From Dyadobacter sp. CY323 (lineage in GTDB: Bacteria; Bacteroidota; Bacteroidia; Cytophagales; Spirosomataceae), in NCBI RefSeq assembly GCF_021390245.1, contig NZ_JAJUXH010000034.1:1-58447 (forward strand): a stretch of DNA of 58,447 nt, written 5' to 3'. The notes under the pieces were generated by a model. The model had not been told where the DNA came from and ran no database searches. It saw only the letters and a program-made list of their open reading frames with translations. Both the position numbers and the translations under genes were made by a program. Of the stretch, positions 43,770 to 50,216 are shown one piece after another (position 1 is the first letter of the stretch; every line of letters begins with the position of its first letter).

Positions 43770-44774
43770 ATGTTTAGAAACCTCATGATTTGGGTAGCAG
43801 CCTGTTCGCTGCTGGCCGGATGTGCCACCAAGCAGCTTAGCCGCTCGGACCGTCGAAAGATCGAAGGAAAAACCTTCGTGATCACCGGCGCTTCGAGTGG
43901 ATTCGGTCGCGGTGTCGCGACGCGGCTCGGCGGGTACCACGCCAATGTGGTACTCGCCGCCCGCCGGGGTGACGTCCTGGATTCCGTCGCCGACGACGTC
44001 CGGAAGGCAGGAGGAAAAGCACTCGTGGTCGTTACAGATGTTAGTAAACAGGAAGACATTCAGCGGCTGGCCGATGCGGCGGTGGGTGCATTTCAGCTTG
44101 TCGATGTCTGGATCAATAATGCAGGGGTCGGCGCCATCGGGCGTTTTGAAGACGTACCTGCCGACGATTATTCCAGGCTCATTGACATCAACTTAAAAGG
44201 TGTTGTTTATGGAAGCCAGGCCGCATTGAAACTGTTTAAATCGCAGGGACATGGCAAGCTGATCAACACCGGTTCGGTAGAAAGCGAGGTTCCGCTGGCC
44301 TACCACGCAACCTACGGCTCCACAAAAGCAGCTGTGAGAGCGCTGGGTAATGTGCTCCACCAGGAACTCCGGCTGAGCGGTCAGCTGAAACATACCAAAG
44401 TGGTAACTATAATGCCCTGGGCGGTAGATACTCCTTTTTGGGGACATGCCGCCAATTACAGCGGTGGCACAGCCCGAATGGCAGCTATGGACGGACCCGA
44501 GAAAGTGGTAAATGCGATCATCTTTTCATCGCTTCACCGTAAAAGGGAACTGCCGGTTGGCTGGAAAGCCCGTGCTTCCTATATATCACACAGGCTGCTG
44601 CCCCATTTTACCGACCGCGTCTCTGCGAATATTGCTCACCGCTATCAGATCCGGACAGCGCCGCCGGCACCACCTACATCCGGCGCAGTGTTCACGCCCA
44701 TGCCTACCGGCCAAGGCGTCGACGACGGCGTGCGGGAACGGATGAAAGCAGAAAACAAGCAACGAAAAGATTAG
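43770..44774 (+). CDS. SDR oxidoreductase with lipoprotein signal
   Basis: This 334-aa protein has a short-chain dehydrogenase fold: nucleotide loop T-G-A-S-S-G-F-G, N-N-A-G in the fourth strand, Ser in N-T-G-S-V-E and the Y-G-S-T-K catalytic pair. Its N-terminus, M-F-R-N-L-M-I-W then hydrophobic to L-L-A-G-C, is a convincing lipoprotein signal. That is odd because SDRs need NAD(P)H, which is cytosolic; the protein may be membrane-held on the inner side, or use another cofactor pool. ATG 43770 starts exactly at this signal; the frame runs upstream to 43743 into the DUF4142 gene. The substrate is unknown. Confidence 0.85.
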   Translation: MFRNLMIWVAACSLLAGCATKQLSRSDRRKIEGKTFVITGASSGFGRGVATRLGGYHANVVLAARRGDVLDSVADDVRKAGGKALVVVTDVSKQEDIQRLADAAVGAFQLVDVWINNAGVGAIGRFEDVPADDYSRLIDINLKGVVYGSQAALKLFKSQGHGKLINTGSVESEVPLAYHATYGSTKAAVRALGNVLHQELRLSGQLKHTKVVTIMPWAVDTPFWGHAANYSGGTARMAAMDGPEKVVNAIIFSSLHRKRELPVGWKARASYISHRLLPHFTDRVSANIAHRYQIRTAPPAPPTSGAVFTPMPTGQGVDDGVRERMKAENKQRKD

Positions 44775-44876
44775 CAGATACGAGGGCCATCACGCAACGT
44801 ATATAGCAAAGCGTTGACGTGGAAAACTGTCTTTTCTCATTAAATTCCAGTGTCCCATTTAGTTTGGCTTCGCTTG

Positions 44877-44893
44877 TGGAATGCTTTTTATAA
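44877..44893 (+). promoter_or_regulatory. Regulon motif, site 4
   Basis: TGGAATGCTTTTTATAA lies 40 bases before the ATG at 44934. It matches the set in T-G-G, A, T5-A-T-A-A; it is closest to the site at 32185. Confidence 0.55.
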
Positions 44894-44933
44894 TACGCAG
44901 CACTTTATTTTATTAACCATTAAATTAAGAGTT

Positions 44934-45170
44934 ATGGAAACGACAAATGAAACATTCAAAGAAGGGCCGGTGGCCACAACGATTGAAGAGCAAACTGCCA
45001 AGCTACCCTCCGACCTGTTTTTGTGGACATCGCTCGCATCAATGGGCGTATCACTGGCTTTCAAACTGATGGGCCGTAAACATACCGCTCTTTTTATTGG
45101 TCAATGGGCTTCTCCTTTTCTGCTCCTCGGGATCTACAACAAGATCGTTAAAACGCAGGGGCACGACTAA
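44934..45170 (+). CDS. Small two-helix membrane protein
   Basis: This is a 78-aa protein. After a polar N-terminus (M-E-T-T-N-E-T-F-K), two hydrophobic segments (about 28-44 and 52-68, the second F-I-G-Q-W-A-S-P-F-L-L-L-G-I-Y) flank a basic M-G-R-K-H turn. It is a likely inner-membrane hairpin; similar proteins occur in Bacteroidota stress clusters but have no assigned role that I know. The frame opens at 44850, but ATG 44934 follows the motif at 44877 at a promoter-like distance and gives a sensible N-terminus. Confidence 0.75.
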   Translation: METTNETFKEGPVATTIEEQTAKLPSDLFLWTSLASMGVSLAFKLMGRKHTALFIGQWASPFLLLGIYNKIVKTQGHD

Positions 45171-45218
45171 TGTCTCCCGACATGTTTGGCTGGCAACTAA
45201 TTTCCCGCTGAACGCAGT

Positions 45219-45262
45219 ACCGGTTTCTTAAGGCATGTCTCATCAGGCTTTATGAAACCGGT
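45219..45262 (+). terminator. Possible terminator after the small membrane gene
   Basis: ACCGGTTTC (45219-45227) and GAAACCGGT (45254-45262) form a 9-bp stem around a longer loop that can itself pair in part (AAGGC with GCTTT), followed by TTTC. It is plausible as a weak terminator for the gene ending at 45170. Confidence 0.35.
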
Positions 45263-45344
45263 TTTCAAGCCTGAATGCTTCCCCGGCATTTTAAGAATGA
45301 GAACCGGAAGGTCGCAACGATCTCGCATTAACCTCAGAAACACC

Positions 45345-45839
45345 ATGGAATTTTCACCTTTGCCCGGCCACGCTCATTTTTATCCGCAGCTTAATCATGC
45401 AATCCGTGCTGAACAGCAAATCAGCAGGATCATTCCCCACCTGGTCCAGGCCGTTTGGTCCGGGCAGCTTTCAAGAACCCTCCAGCAAGCATTGTCGATG
45501 TCGGAGCAACATCAGCTGAGACTAGCCGAATTTTGCATTATGCCAGGAGAAACGGAAAACGCTCCCGCAGATCTTGAAAGCAGGATTATGCACAGTTTAC
45601 ACAGCCAGCAACGTGGGAGCATCAAAGATCTCTCCCTAACCCTGCTCTTTGCCAAAGCCGTCCAGCATAAAATAAGTTGTTACGAAGGCGTATTAGACCT
45701 GGACGATCAGGGAAGTTTGACAGACCTTAAAAATGTGGTTGGGGAAGCTTTATCGGATGATTTGGCCACCGATCTGTTTTTACAGGAACAGGCTGAGCGG
45801 TTTGTCGCGCGGGAATATGCGCACGGAGCTACGGCGTAA
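45345..45839 (+). CDS. Helical protein, ferritin-like (YciE/DUF892-type) size
   Basis: This is a 164-aa all-helical protein (M-E-F-S-P-L-P-G-H-A-H-F-Y). Helices with H-A-I-R-A-E-Q-Q-I, M-S-E-Q-H-Q-L-R-L-A-E-F and H-K-I-S-C-Y-E-G-V-L-D-L fit the four-helix pattern of YciE/DUF892 proteins, though motif agreement is weak. The frame opens at 45252; the first 31 residues are Arg- and Pro-rich with no helix pattern, so ATG 45345 is preferred. A similar but clearer protein lies at 56448. Tail to tail with the double receiver gene, 8 bases apart. Confidence 0.6.
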   Translation: MEFSPLPGHAHFYPQLNHAIRAEQQISRIIPHLVQAVWSGQLSRTLQQALSMSEQHQLRLAEFCIMPGETENAPADLESRIMHSLHSQQRGSIKDLSLTLLFAKAVQHKISCYEGVLDLDDQGSLTDLKNVVGEALSDDLATDLFLQEQAERFVAREYAHGATA

Positions 45840-45847
45840 TAGGCTTG

Positions 45848-46762
45848 TCACCTACCAACCCTCTTTTCAGGAATTTTGCCCTGCGCTGACCTCGTAAACC
45901 GAGGTGGCTTAACCGCCTTCGACCAGAACTGGATCAGGTTTTCGAAATAGAATCGCCAGCCGGTCACGTCCAGAGGCTTCACCAGGTAAGCGTTCGCCTG
46001 GCCGCGGTAACAATCGTCTACATCCCTGCTGCTATCGGAATACGTAAAAATGACGATCGGGATATTTTGAAGATGATGGTCGTGCATGGATTTCCGGAGA
46101 TTGGCCAGCAGCTGCAATCCATCCTCGCGTTTGGGCAGGTACAGGTCCACCAGGATCATGTCCACGGCTGGAACAAAGCCCGGCAGTTCATCCTTTGCAA
46201 AAAGGGTCGCCCTTTCCTTTGTATTAAGCCGCACAAGCTGATACTTCATGGAACTGTTACGAATGGCGGTTTGCAAAAGAAACCAGTGATCGTCACTGTC
46301 TTCGACGACGATAATCGTTTTGCTGTCATCAAAATCCGATACCGGCGCAGTAGCCTGCCACCGGTAGTTGTTCAGGAAGCATAATGCAACTCCCCGCGCA
46401 AGCTGATCATATTCCTCGTACGAGACCGGCTTCACAATGAATGCATTCACACCAAGACTATAAGCCTGGGTGATCAGCGCCGAGTTGGTGGTGGTGGAGA
46501 TCATAATGACCGGTATGTGCTCATATCTCGGGTCGCCTTTGAGTTTAGCAAGCATTTCCAGGCCATTAATCCTGGGCATATTCATGTCCATCAGGATCAG
46601 TTTCGGACCCATGGGTGCCCGGTCTAAAAAAGGAAAGAGATCGTCGGAGCGCTCTACGTCGACGAGCCTGATCGGGTTTACCGTCTTCACAAGTGCTTCC
46701 CGTACAAGCATACGGTCGTCTTCGTCGTCGTCTACCAGGAAAATTGTTTTATAAGAAGGCAT
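45848..46762 (-). CDS. Tandem double-receiver response regulator
   Basis: This 304-aa protein consists of two receiver domains and no output domain. The first (1-130) has F-L-V-D-D-D-E-D-D, acceptor in L-I-L-M-D-M-N-M-P-R-I-N-G, M-I-S-T-T and F-I-V-K-P. The second (about 150-285) has V-V-E-D-S-D-D, acceptor in M-I-L-V-D-L-Y-L-P-K-R-E-D-G, I-F-T-Y-S and Y-L-V-K-P. Two intact receivers in one chain suggest phosphate competition or integration of two kinases. ATG 46762 is chosen because the 14 codons upstream lack receiver features. Confidence 0.9.
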   Translation of the reverse strand: MPSYKTIFLVDDDEDDRMLVREALVKTVNPIRLVDVERSDDLFPFLDRAPMGPKLILMDMNMPRINGLEMLAKLKGDPRYEHIPVIMISTTTNSALITQAYSLGVNAFIVKPVSYEEYDQLARGVALCFLNNYRWQATAPVSDFDDSKTIIVVEDSDDHWFLLQTAIRNSSMKYQLVRLNTKERATLFAKDELPGFVPAVDMILVDLYLPKREDGLQLLANLRKSMHDHHLQNIPIVIFTYSDSSRDVDDCYRGQANAYLVKPLDVTGWRFYFENLIQFWSKAVKPPRFTRSAQGKIPEKRVGR

Positions 46763-46809
46763 TTCATGAAAGTTTATGGTTGGTCGTATTTCTATTCGAT
46801 CCATAAAAG

Positions 46810-46841
46810 TGCCCCCAAGAAGTCACTGACTTCTGGGGGCA
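46810..46841 (-). terminator. Terminator after the second DUF4142 gene
   Basis: On the - strand, TGCCCCC-AGAAGT pairs with ACTTCT-TGGGGGCA (one bulged base), with a short loop and then CTTTTAT. It lies 27 bases after the DUF4142 stop and before the double-receiver gene, and should end the DUF4142 transcript. Confidence 0.7.
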
Positions 46842-46867
46842 TTTCATCATTCACTCAGTTGTGATTC

Positions 46868-47419
46868 TTAAAGCGCATCCCACATCATTTCTGCCATTTC
46901 CAGGTGGTGCTGAAGAGTTGGCAGCTTGCTGGAAGCCCATGTTTTCAACTCATTGTCGTCGCCCCCGGTAGACTCTGACTGAAACAGGCTGATCGTTTCC
47001 TGATGCGATGCCACCATCATTTTTGTATACATCGTATTGAATGCAGCGCCACTCACCGCAGAAAGACTGTCGATCTTCTGTTGTTTTGCAGCAGTCAATG
47101 TCGTTGGCATGGTAGCCTGCCTTTCACTCGCAAGTGCCATCAGTTCTTCATTGGCCTTCGTGTGATCGGTTATCATCATCTGCCCGAACGATTTCACGCT
47201 CATGGAATCCGAATGGATCATATGATTCATGGAATCACCTTTCGCGACGGCCAGCTGACCGGCTTTCACCTCAAACATTCCGCCATCGGCAGCATTCATA
47301 ATAAAAGTCCTGTCCTTATCGGAAATCGTATTGGACATATCGTCTTCATCGTCATCCTTACATGCGGCTGCTACGAACATCATCGCGGCCAGCCAGATCA
47401 TTGAATTTAACTTTTTCAT
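46868..47419 (-). CDS. DUF4142 lipoprotein, second copy
   Basis: This 183-aa lipoprotein has a signal ending V-A-A-A-C20, then an acidic linker (K-D-D-D-E-D-D). The DUF4142 domain follows: D-K-D-R-T-F-I-M-N-A-A-D-G-G-M-F-E-V-K-A-G, M-I-T-D-H-T-K-A and H-Q-E-T-I-S-L-F-Q-S-E. It is a paralogue of the protein at 43237; the His/Glu pattern is kept in both. The frame extends 73 codons upstream, but those are Arg-rich and improbable, and a regulon motif lies inside them. Start at ATG ending 47419. Confidence 0.9.
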   Translation of the reverse strand: MKKLNSMIWLAAMMFVAAACKDDDEDDMSNTISDKDRTFIMNAADGGMFEVKAGQLAVAKGDSMNHMIHSDSMSVKSFGQMMITDHTKANEELMALASERQATMPTTLTAAKQQKIDSLSAVSGAAFNTMYTKMMVASHQETISLFQSESTGGDDNELKTWASSKLPTLQHHLEMAEMMWDAL

Positions 47420-47465
47420 AATTTTTACTTGGTTGAATTTTAGTTTGTTTGATTGGGTGCCGACA

Positions 47466-47484
47466 TTAATAAAAATCATGCCTG
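47466..47484 (-). promoter_or_regulatory. Regulon motif, site 5
   Basis: On the - strand CAGGCATGATTTTTATTAA, 47 bases before the second DUF4142 start. It differs from the + strand sites mainly by A for the first T of T-G-G. Confidence 0.55.
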
Positions 47485-47532
47485 CACCGTCCGACCGCCT
47501 TGCATCTGACCGGCATATGCCGGAACTGCGAC

Positions 47533-48003
47533 TTAGGCTACCGAAGCCTGTACCTGCGGCTCTTGTTTGGAAAGCCGCTGGTTGTAATCGGCGAGATTTC
47601 TGGCGAGCTCTGTCAGTTTTTCCAGGTGCCCGCTGCAAATCACCGCCGCGGCACTTTCCGGGTCGAGGTGCGACAGCAGGGTCTCGTAGGACTCACACAG
47701 ATCTTCCTGTCCTGCAAGAAGCCCGGAGATAAATGCATTTCGATCCTGCTCATCGGGGTAGAGATCTTCTGTGCTGCGAACAATGCTCGCCAGTTCGCCA
47801 TCGTTCAGTGTGCACTTCACTTCTTCGTAAATGCGCCCGATGTCTTTTTTGAAAAGCGCATAAACCATAAAGCCTTTTCCCAGCAGACATCGGCACCGGT
47901 AAGACATGTCCAGGCGCATGGCGGCGTGGAACAAAGGCTCCTGCCTATTGTAGATCCGCCATATCCGGGACACCGATTTCACTATTTCACGCGTACTATC
48001 CAT
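47533..48003 (-). CDS. Helical protein, ferritin-like size
   Basis: This is a 156-aa all-helical cytoplasmic protein (M-D-S-T-R-E-I-V-K-S-V-S-R-I-W). It contains L-F-H-A-A-M-R-L-D-M-S-Y and E-D-L-C-E-S-Y-E-T-L-L-S-H-L. Its length and helix spacing resemble small four-helix stress proteins (DUF2383/DUF892 kinds), but I see no decisive metal-binding pattern, so no family is claimed. It lies after the 25-aa ORF and DUF1264 gene on the same strand, behind a hairpin at 48027-48057, and before the DUF4142 gene. Confidence 0.6.
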   Translation of the reverse strand: MDSTREIVKSVSRIWRIYNRQEPLFHAAMRLDMSYRCRCLLGKGFMVYALFKKDIGRIYEEVKCTLNDGELASIVRSTEDLYPDEQDRNAFISGLLAGQEDLCESYETLLSHLDPESAAAVICSGHLEKLTELARNLADYNQRLSKQEPQVQASVA

Positions 48004-48026
48004 TAGTTGTTAGGTATTTTGTAGTC

Positions 48027-48057
48027 ATTCCGGTCCGTTACAGGCACGGACCGGAAT
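48027..48057 (-). terminator. 12-bp perfect hairpin after the DUF1264 operon
   Basis: ATTCCGGTCCGT (48027-48038) and ACGGACCGGAAT (48046-48057) are perfectly complementary with a 7-nt loop. It lies between the 25-aa ORF and the next - strand gene. There is no T-run, so it could be a Rho-independent-like stop or a message-stabilising element. Confidence 0.5.
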
Positions 48058-48085
48058 CAATCATAATTCATTTCACTTGAATGCC

Positions 48086-48163
48086 TTATTCGCTTTTCCG
48101 CTTGAAATAAAGCACCAGGATGACGACGAGCGCCAAAATCAGTACTATTATGGGTACGAACAT
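48086..48163 (-). CDS. 25-aa single-helix membrane peptide
   Basis: The - strand reads M-F-V-P-I-I-V-L-I-L-A-L-V-V-I-L-V-L-Y-F and then basic K-R-K-S-E before TAA. It is an almost perfect single transmembrane helix with a positive end, as in bacterial small membrane proteins. It lies 24 bases after the DUF1264 gene stop, in the same direction, in a cluster of envelope stress genes. The pattern is unlikely by chance but rests on composition alone; no homologue is known to me. Confidence 0.5.
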   Translation of the reverse strand: MFVPIIVLILALVVILVLYFKRKSE

Positions 48164-48187
48164 GTTTTTTTGATTTGGTTAACTATT

Positions 48188-48946
48188 TTAACGGTGCTTG
48201 TACATGGCCGAATCCGGCTTATCCGAAACCACCAGTTGCCTCACCTGCCCTTTTTCCCAGGCATTGGCATTTGCGTCGGGCTTGGGCACGGGAATATCCC
48301 GACGGTTTTCCTTGTTCTTCTGGGTGGAAATGCCAAATCTTTTATCCCTGGCGGCCAGCAAGTCCGGATGCAGCTGACCTTCTTTGGTAAACCCCATCAT
48401 GATCATCGGCGCGCCGACGGGCAACGTACGTTCCTGGTCCGTGTGCCAGGTGTGGATGGTTTTGCCGTATGTGGAGATCAGCTTTTCCATCAGCTCGTGT
48501 TCGGCTGGCTTGGGAATGCCGGGAGCAATCAGCGAGCCGGAGCTCACTTCGAAACCGTGACTATGCCAAAGCCGTTTTTCTTCTTGGGTCAGCGTTTCGA
48601 ACATCGGCGCAGTAATGATATACTCGATCCCCATGATCTTGGCATCCTTGTCATTTCCATCGAAAATGATGGCCTGATATACATCCTCATTGAGCTGGCT
48701 CACATAATGATGCGCCTCCATTTGCGCATTCAGGTTGCCATTGTAAAAATGAAACCCATCCAGATACGTACTGAACTGTTTCAGAGGTACTTCCGATTGC
48801 ATTACCTCCGCACCGGCAGTCAGTAATTTATCTTTCGCCGTTTTCTCATCGCCGGGAGCTTCCACGTTCGACGAGGTGTTACGGCCGCCACACGCGAAGG
48901 AAATGAACATCAGTAACGGTAAATAAAAAGCGTTGCCTTTTTTCAT
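48188..48946 (-). CDS. DUF1264 (oil-body-associated protein-like) lipoprotein
   Basis: This 252-aa lipoprotein has a signal ending S-F-A-C19. The mature part is a DUF1264/OBAP domain with the family landmarks F-S-T-Y-L-D-G-F-H-F-Y-N-G, M-E-A-H-H-Y-V-S, G-I-E-Y-I-I, L-W-H-S-H-G-F-E-V and Y-G-K-T-I-H-T-W-H. The many His and Glu suggest metal binding, though no activity is established. The family is best known from plant seed oil bodies and is also found in fungi and bacteria. It lies 16 bases after the small lipoprotein gene, in one transcript driven by the motif at 49249. Confidence 0.9.
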   Translation of the reverse strand: MKKGNAFYLPLLMFISFACGGRNTSSNVEAPGDEKTAKDKLLTAGAEVMQSEVPLKQFSTYLDGFHFYNGNLNAQMEAHHYVSQLNEDVYQAIIFDGNDKDAKIMGIEYIITAPMFETLTQEEKRLWHSHGFEVSSGSLIAPGIPKPAEHELMEKLISTYGKTIHTWHTDQERTLPVGAPMIMMGFTKEGQLHPDLLAARDKRFGISTQKNKENRRDIPVPKPDANANAWEKGQVRQLVVSDKPDSAMYKHR

Positions 48947-48962
48947 GTTGCGGAGCGGTTAA

Positions 48963-49193
48963 CTAGCGTCTAGGCTCATCCGAGTTAGTCGTGTCACGTC
49001 CCGGGTTGGTCAGTTTCTGCTCATCGCTCTGCTCAATATCCTTTCGGGTATCGAATGAACTCGTGTCTTTCCCCACCACACTCGAGTCGATTGGTGTGCC
49101 CTGATCCGACTCACTCTGGTTACTTTCGTTTTTAGAGCAACCCAGCAGCAGCATGGCTGCAATACAAAGGGTTGCGAAGATTCCTGTTTTCAT
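48963..49193 (-). CDS. Small polar lipoprotein
   Basis: This 76-aa lipoprotein has a signal ending L-L-L-G-C19. The mature part is hydrophilic, Ser/Asp/Thr-rich, and probably disordered (D-T-S-S-F-D-T-R-K, P-G-R-D-T-T-N-S-D). It has no recognisable domain. It is first in the operon with the DUF1264 gene and the 25-aa ORF. A divergent promoter region with two regulon-type sites separates it from SemiSWEET. Confidence 0.75.
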   Translation of the reverse strand: MKTGIFATLCIAAMLLLGCSKNESNQSESDQGTPIDSSVVGKDTSSFDTRKDIEQSDEQKLTNPGRDTTNSDEPRR

Positions 49194-49248
49194 ATTCAGC
49201 TATTTTTAAATGGAACATGTCGGCCTTTCCGGCCAGACTTGCGCGCTC

Positions 49249-49266
49249 TTATTAAAGTTGTTCCAG
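49249..49266 (-). promoter_or_regulatory. Regulon motif, site 6
   Basis: On the - strand CTGGAACAACTTTAATAA, 56 bases before the small lipoprotein start. Thirteen of 17 positions agree with the site at 42688. It lies back to back with site 7. Confidence 0.45.
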
Positions 49267-49279
49267 CACCGCCGGCACG

Positions 49280-49296
49280 CTGGCATAAAAATTATT
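49280..49296 (+). promoter_or_regulatory. Regulon motif, site 7
   Basis: CTGGCATAAAAATTATT, 79 bases before the SemiSWEET start. The T-G-G-C-A-T-A-A and T-T-A-T parts match; the central T-run is replaced by A, so this is the weakest member along with site 6. Confidence 0.4.
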
Positions 49297-49374
49297 GGCG
49301 ATCGCTCCCGCTATCAGCGACGCTCGTGCCTACGGAAGGTTCCGGGTCGCTACAACATTTAAATAAATAAACGA

Positions 49375-49638
49375 ATGGACTTTATTGAAGGGCTCGGCCT
49401 GGTGGCCGGGATATGCACATCGTCGGCAGTGATACCACAGCTGGTAACAACGGTCAAGAAGAAAAAGGCCAGCGAGGTTTCAATGGCGATGTTTATTGTA
49501 CTGCTTACCGGCAATGCATTGTGGGTTTATTATGGTATTGATAAAAAAGATGTCCCGATCATCGCGACAAATATTTTTACGATCTGTCTGAATGTGGCTA
49601 TGCTTTTTTTGAAATACAAATACAAAGACAATGACTAA
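49375..49638 (+). CDS. SemiSWEET sugar transporter
   Basis: This 87-aa inner-membrane protein has three transmembrane helices of the SWEET half-repeat: G-L-V-A-G-I-C-T-S-S-A-V-I-P-Q-L (PQ motif at the first helix), M-F-I-V-L-L-T-G-N-A-L-W-V-Y-Y-G and I-I-A-T-N-I-F-T-I-C-L-N-V. Two subunits pair to form a channel-like carrier for small sugars. The Asn in T-N-I-F matches the substrate-site Asn of the family. It is alone on its strand with a weak regulon motif upstream. Confidence 0.92.
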   Translation: MDFIEGLGLVAGICTSSAVIPQLVTTVKKKKASEVSMAMFIVLLTGNALWVYYGIDKKDVPIIATNIFTICLNVAMLFLKYKYKDND

Positions 49639-49728
49639 TGTGACGGATTACCGGCTTAAACCTGCCCGCAATCTTAAAACTCCGCGCGCCCGGGCAACTG
49701 AAAGTGACCGTCAGGTGCGAAATTATTT

Positions 49729-49747
49729 CTGGCACAATTTTTAGTAA
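49729..49747 (+). promoter_or_regulatory. Regulon motif, site 8
   Basis: CTGGCACAATTTTTAGTAA, 49 bases before the SPW gene. It is identical to the site at 42688 except for one base in the first 18. Confidence 0.65.
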
Positions 49748-49795
49748 GTCGGATTTTTTTTAAAAAATCATCAACAACCATTAAAGTTTTATCTC

Positions 49796-50182
49796 ATGAA
49801 AATTATCAGCACCAAATTACACAGCAGGCTGGACTACATGACCGGCATCTTGTTCATCGCGATGCCGTGGATCGCTGGCTTTAACGAAGTGGCATCTGCA
49901 ACATGGACTCTCGTTGCCATCGGGGCGATGACCATCCTGATGTCTCTTTTTACAGACTACGAAGGAGGAATGGTCCGGAGTATCCCCATGGCGGCGCACC
50001 TCAATGTGGACATTGTTACCGGTTTGTTCCTCGCGGCATCCCCGTGGATACTGGGTTTTGCAGATCAGGTATACCTGCCCCATCTGCTGCTTGGACTCTT
50101 CGAAGTTGCGGCTGGACTGATGACATCCCGCGTTTCGCAAACTACCGGAGAAAATGCATTTCAGCGCAGCCACCAGCCTTAA
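49796..50182 (+). CDS. SPW-repeat membrane protein
   Basis: This 128-aa protein has four transmembrane segments in two SPW-type repeats: L-D-Y-M-T-G-I-L-F-I-A-M-P-W-I-A-G-F (about 12-29) and V-D-I-V-T-G-L-F-L-A-A-S-P-W-I-L-G-F (about 71-88). The family is a common, uncharacterised stress-associated inner-membrane protein in Bacteroidota. It is followed 34 bases later by the baeRF gene, so both are likely driven by the motif at 49729. Confidence 0.92.
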   Translation: MKIISTKLHSRLDYMTGILFIAMPWIAGFNEVASATWTLVAIGAMTILMSLFTDYEGGMVRSIPMAAHLNVDIVTGLFLAASPWILGFADQVYLPHLLLGLFEVAAGLMTSRVSQTTGENAFQRSHQP

Positions 50183-50216
50183 TTAAAGTAGTTAGTACAA
50201 AAATCCGTTTTGAATT

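Noticed and set aside
42688..49747. Canonical sigma-54 promoters
   Set aside because: The T-G-G-C-A-C part fits -24, but the near-invariant GC at -12 is absent in all eight sites, so I keep it as an unassigned motif.
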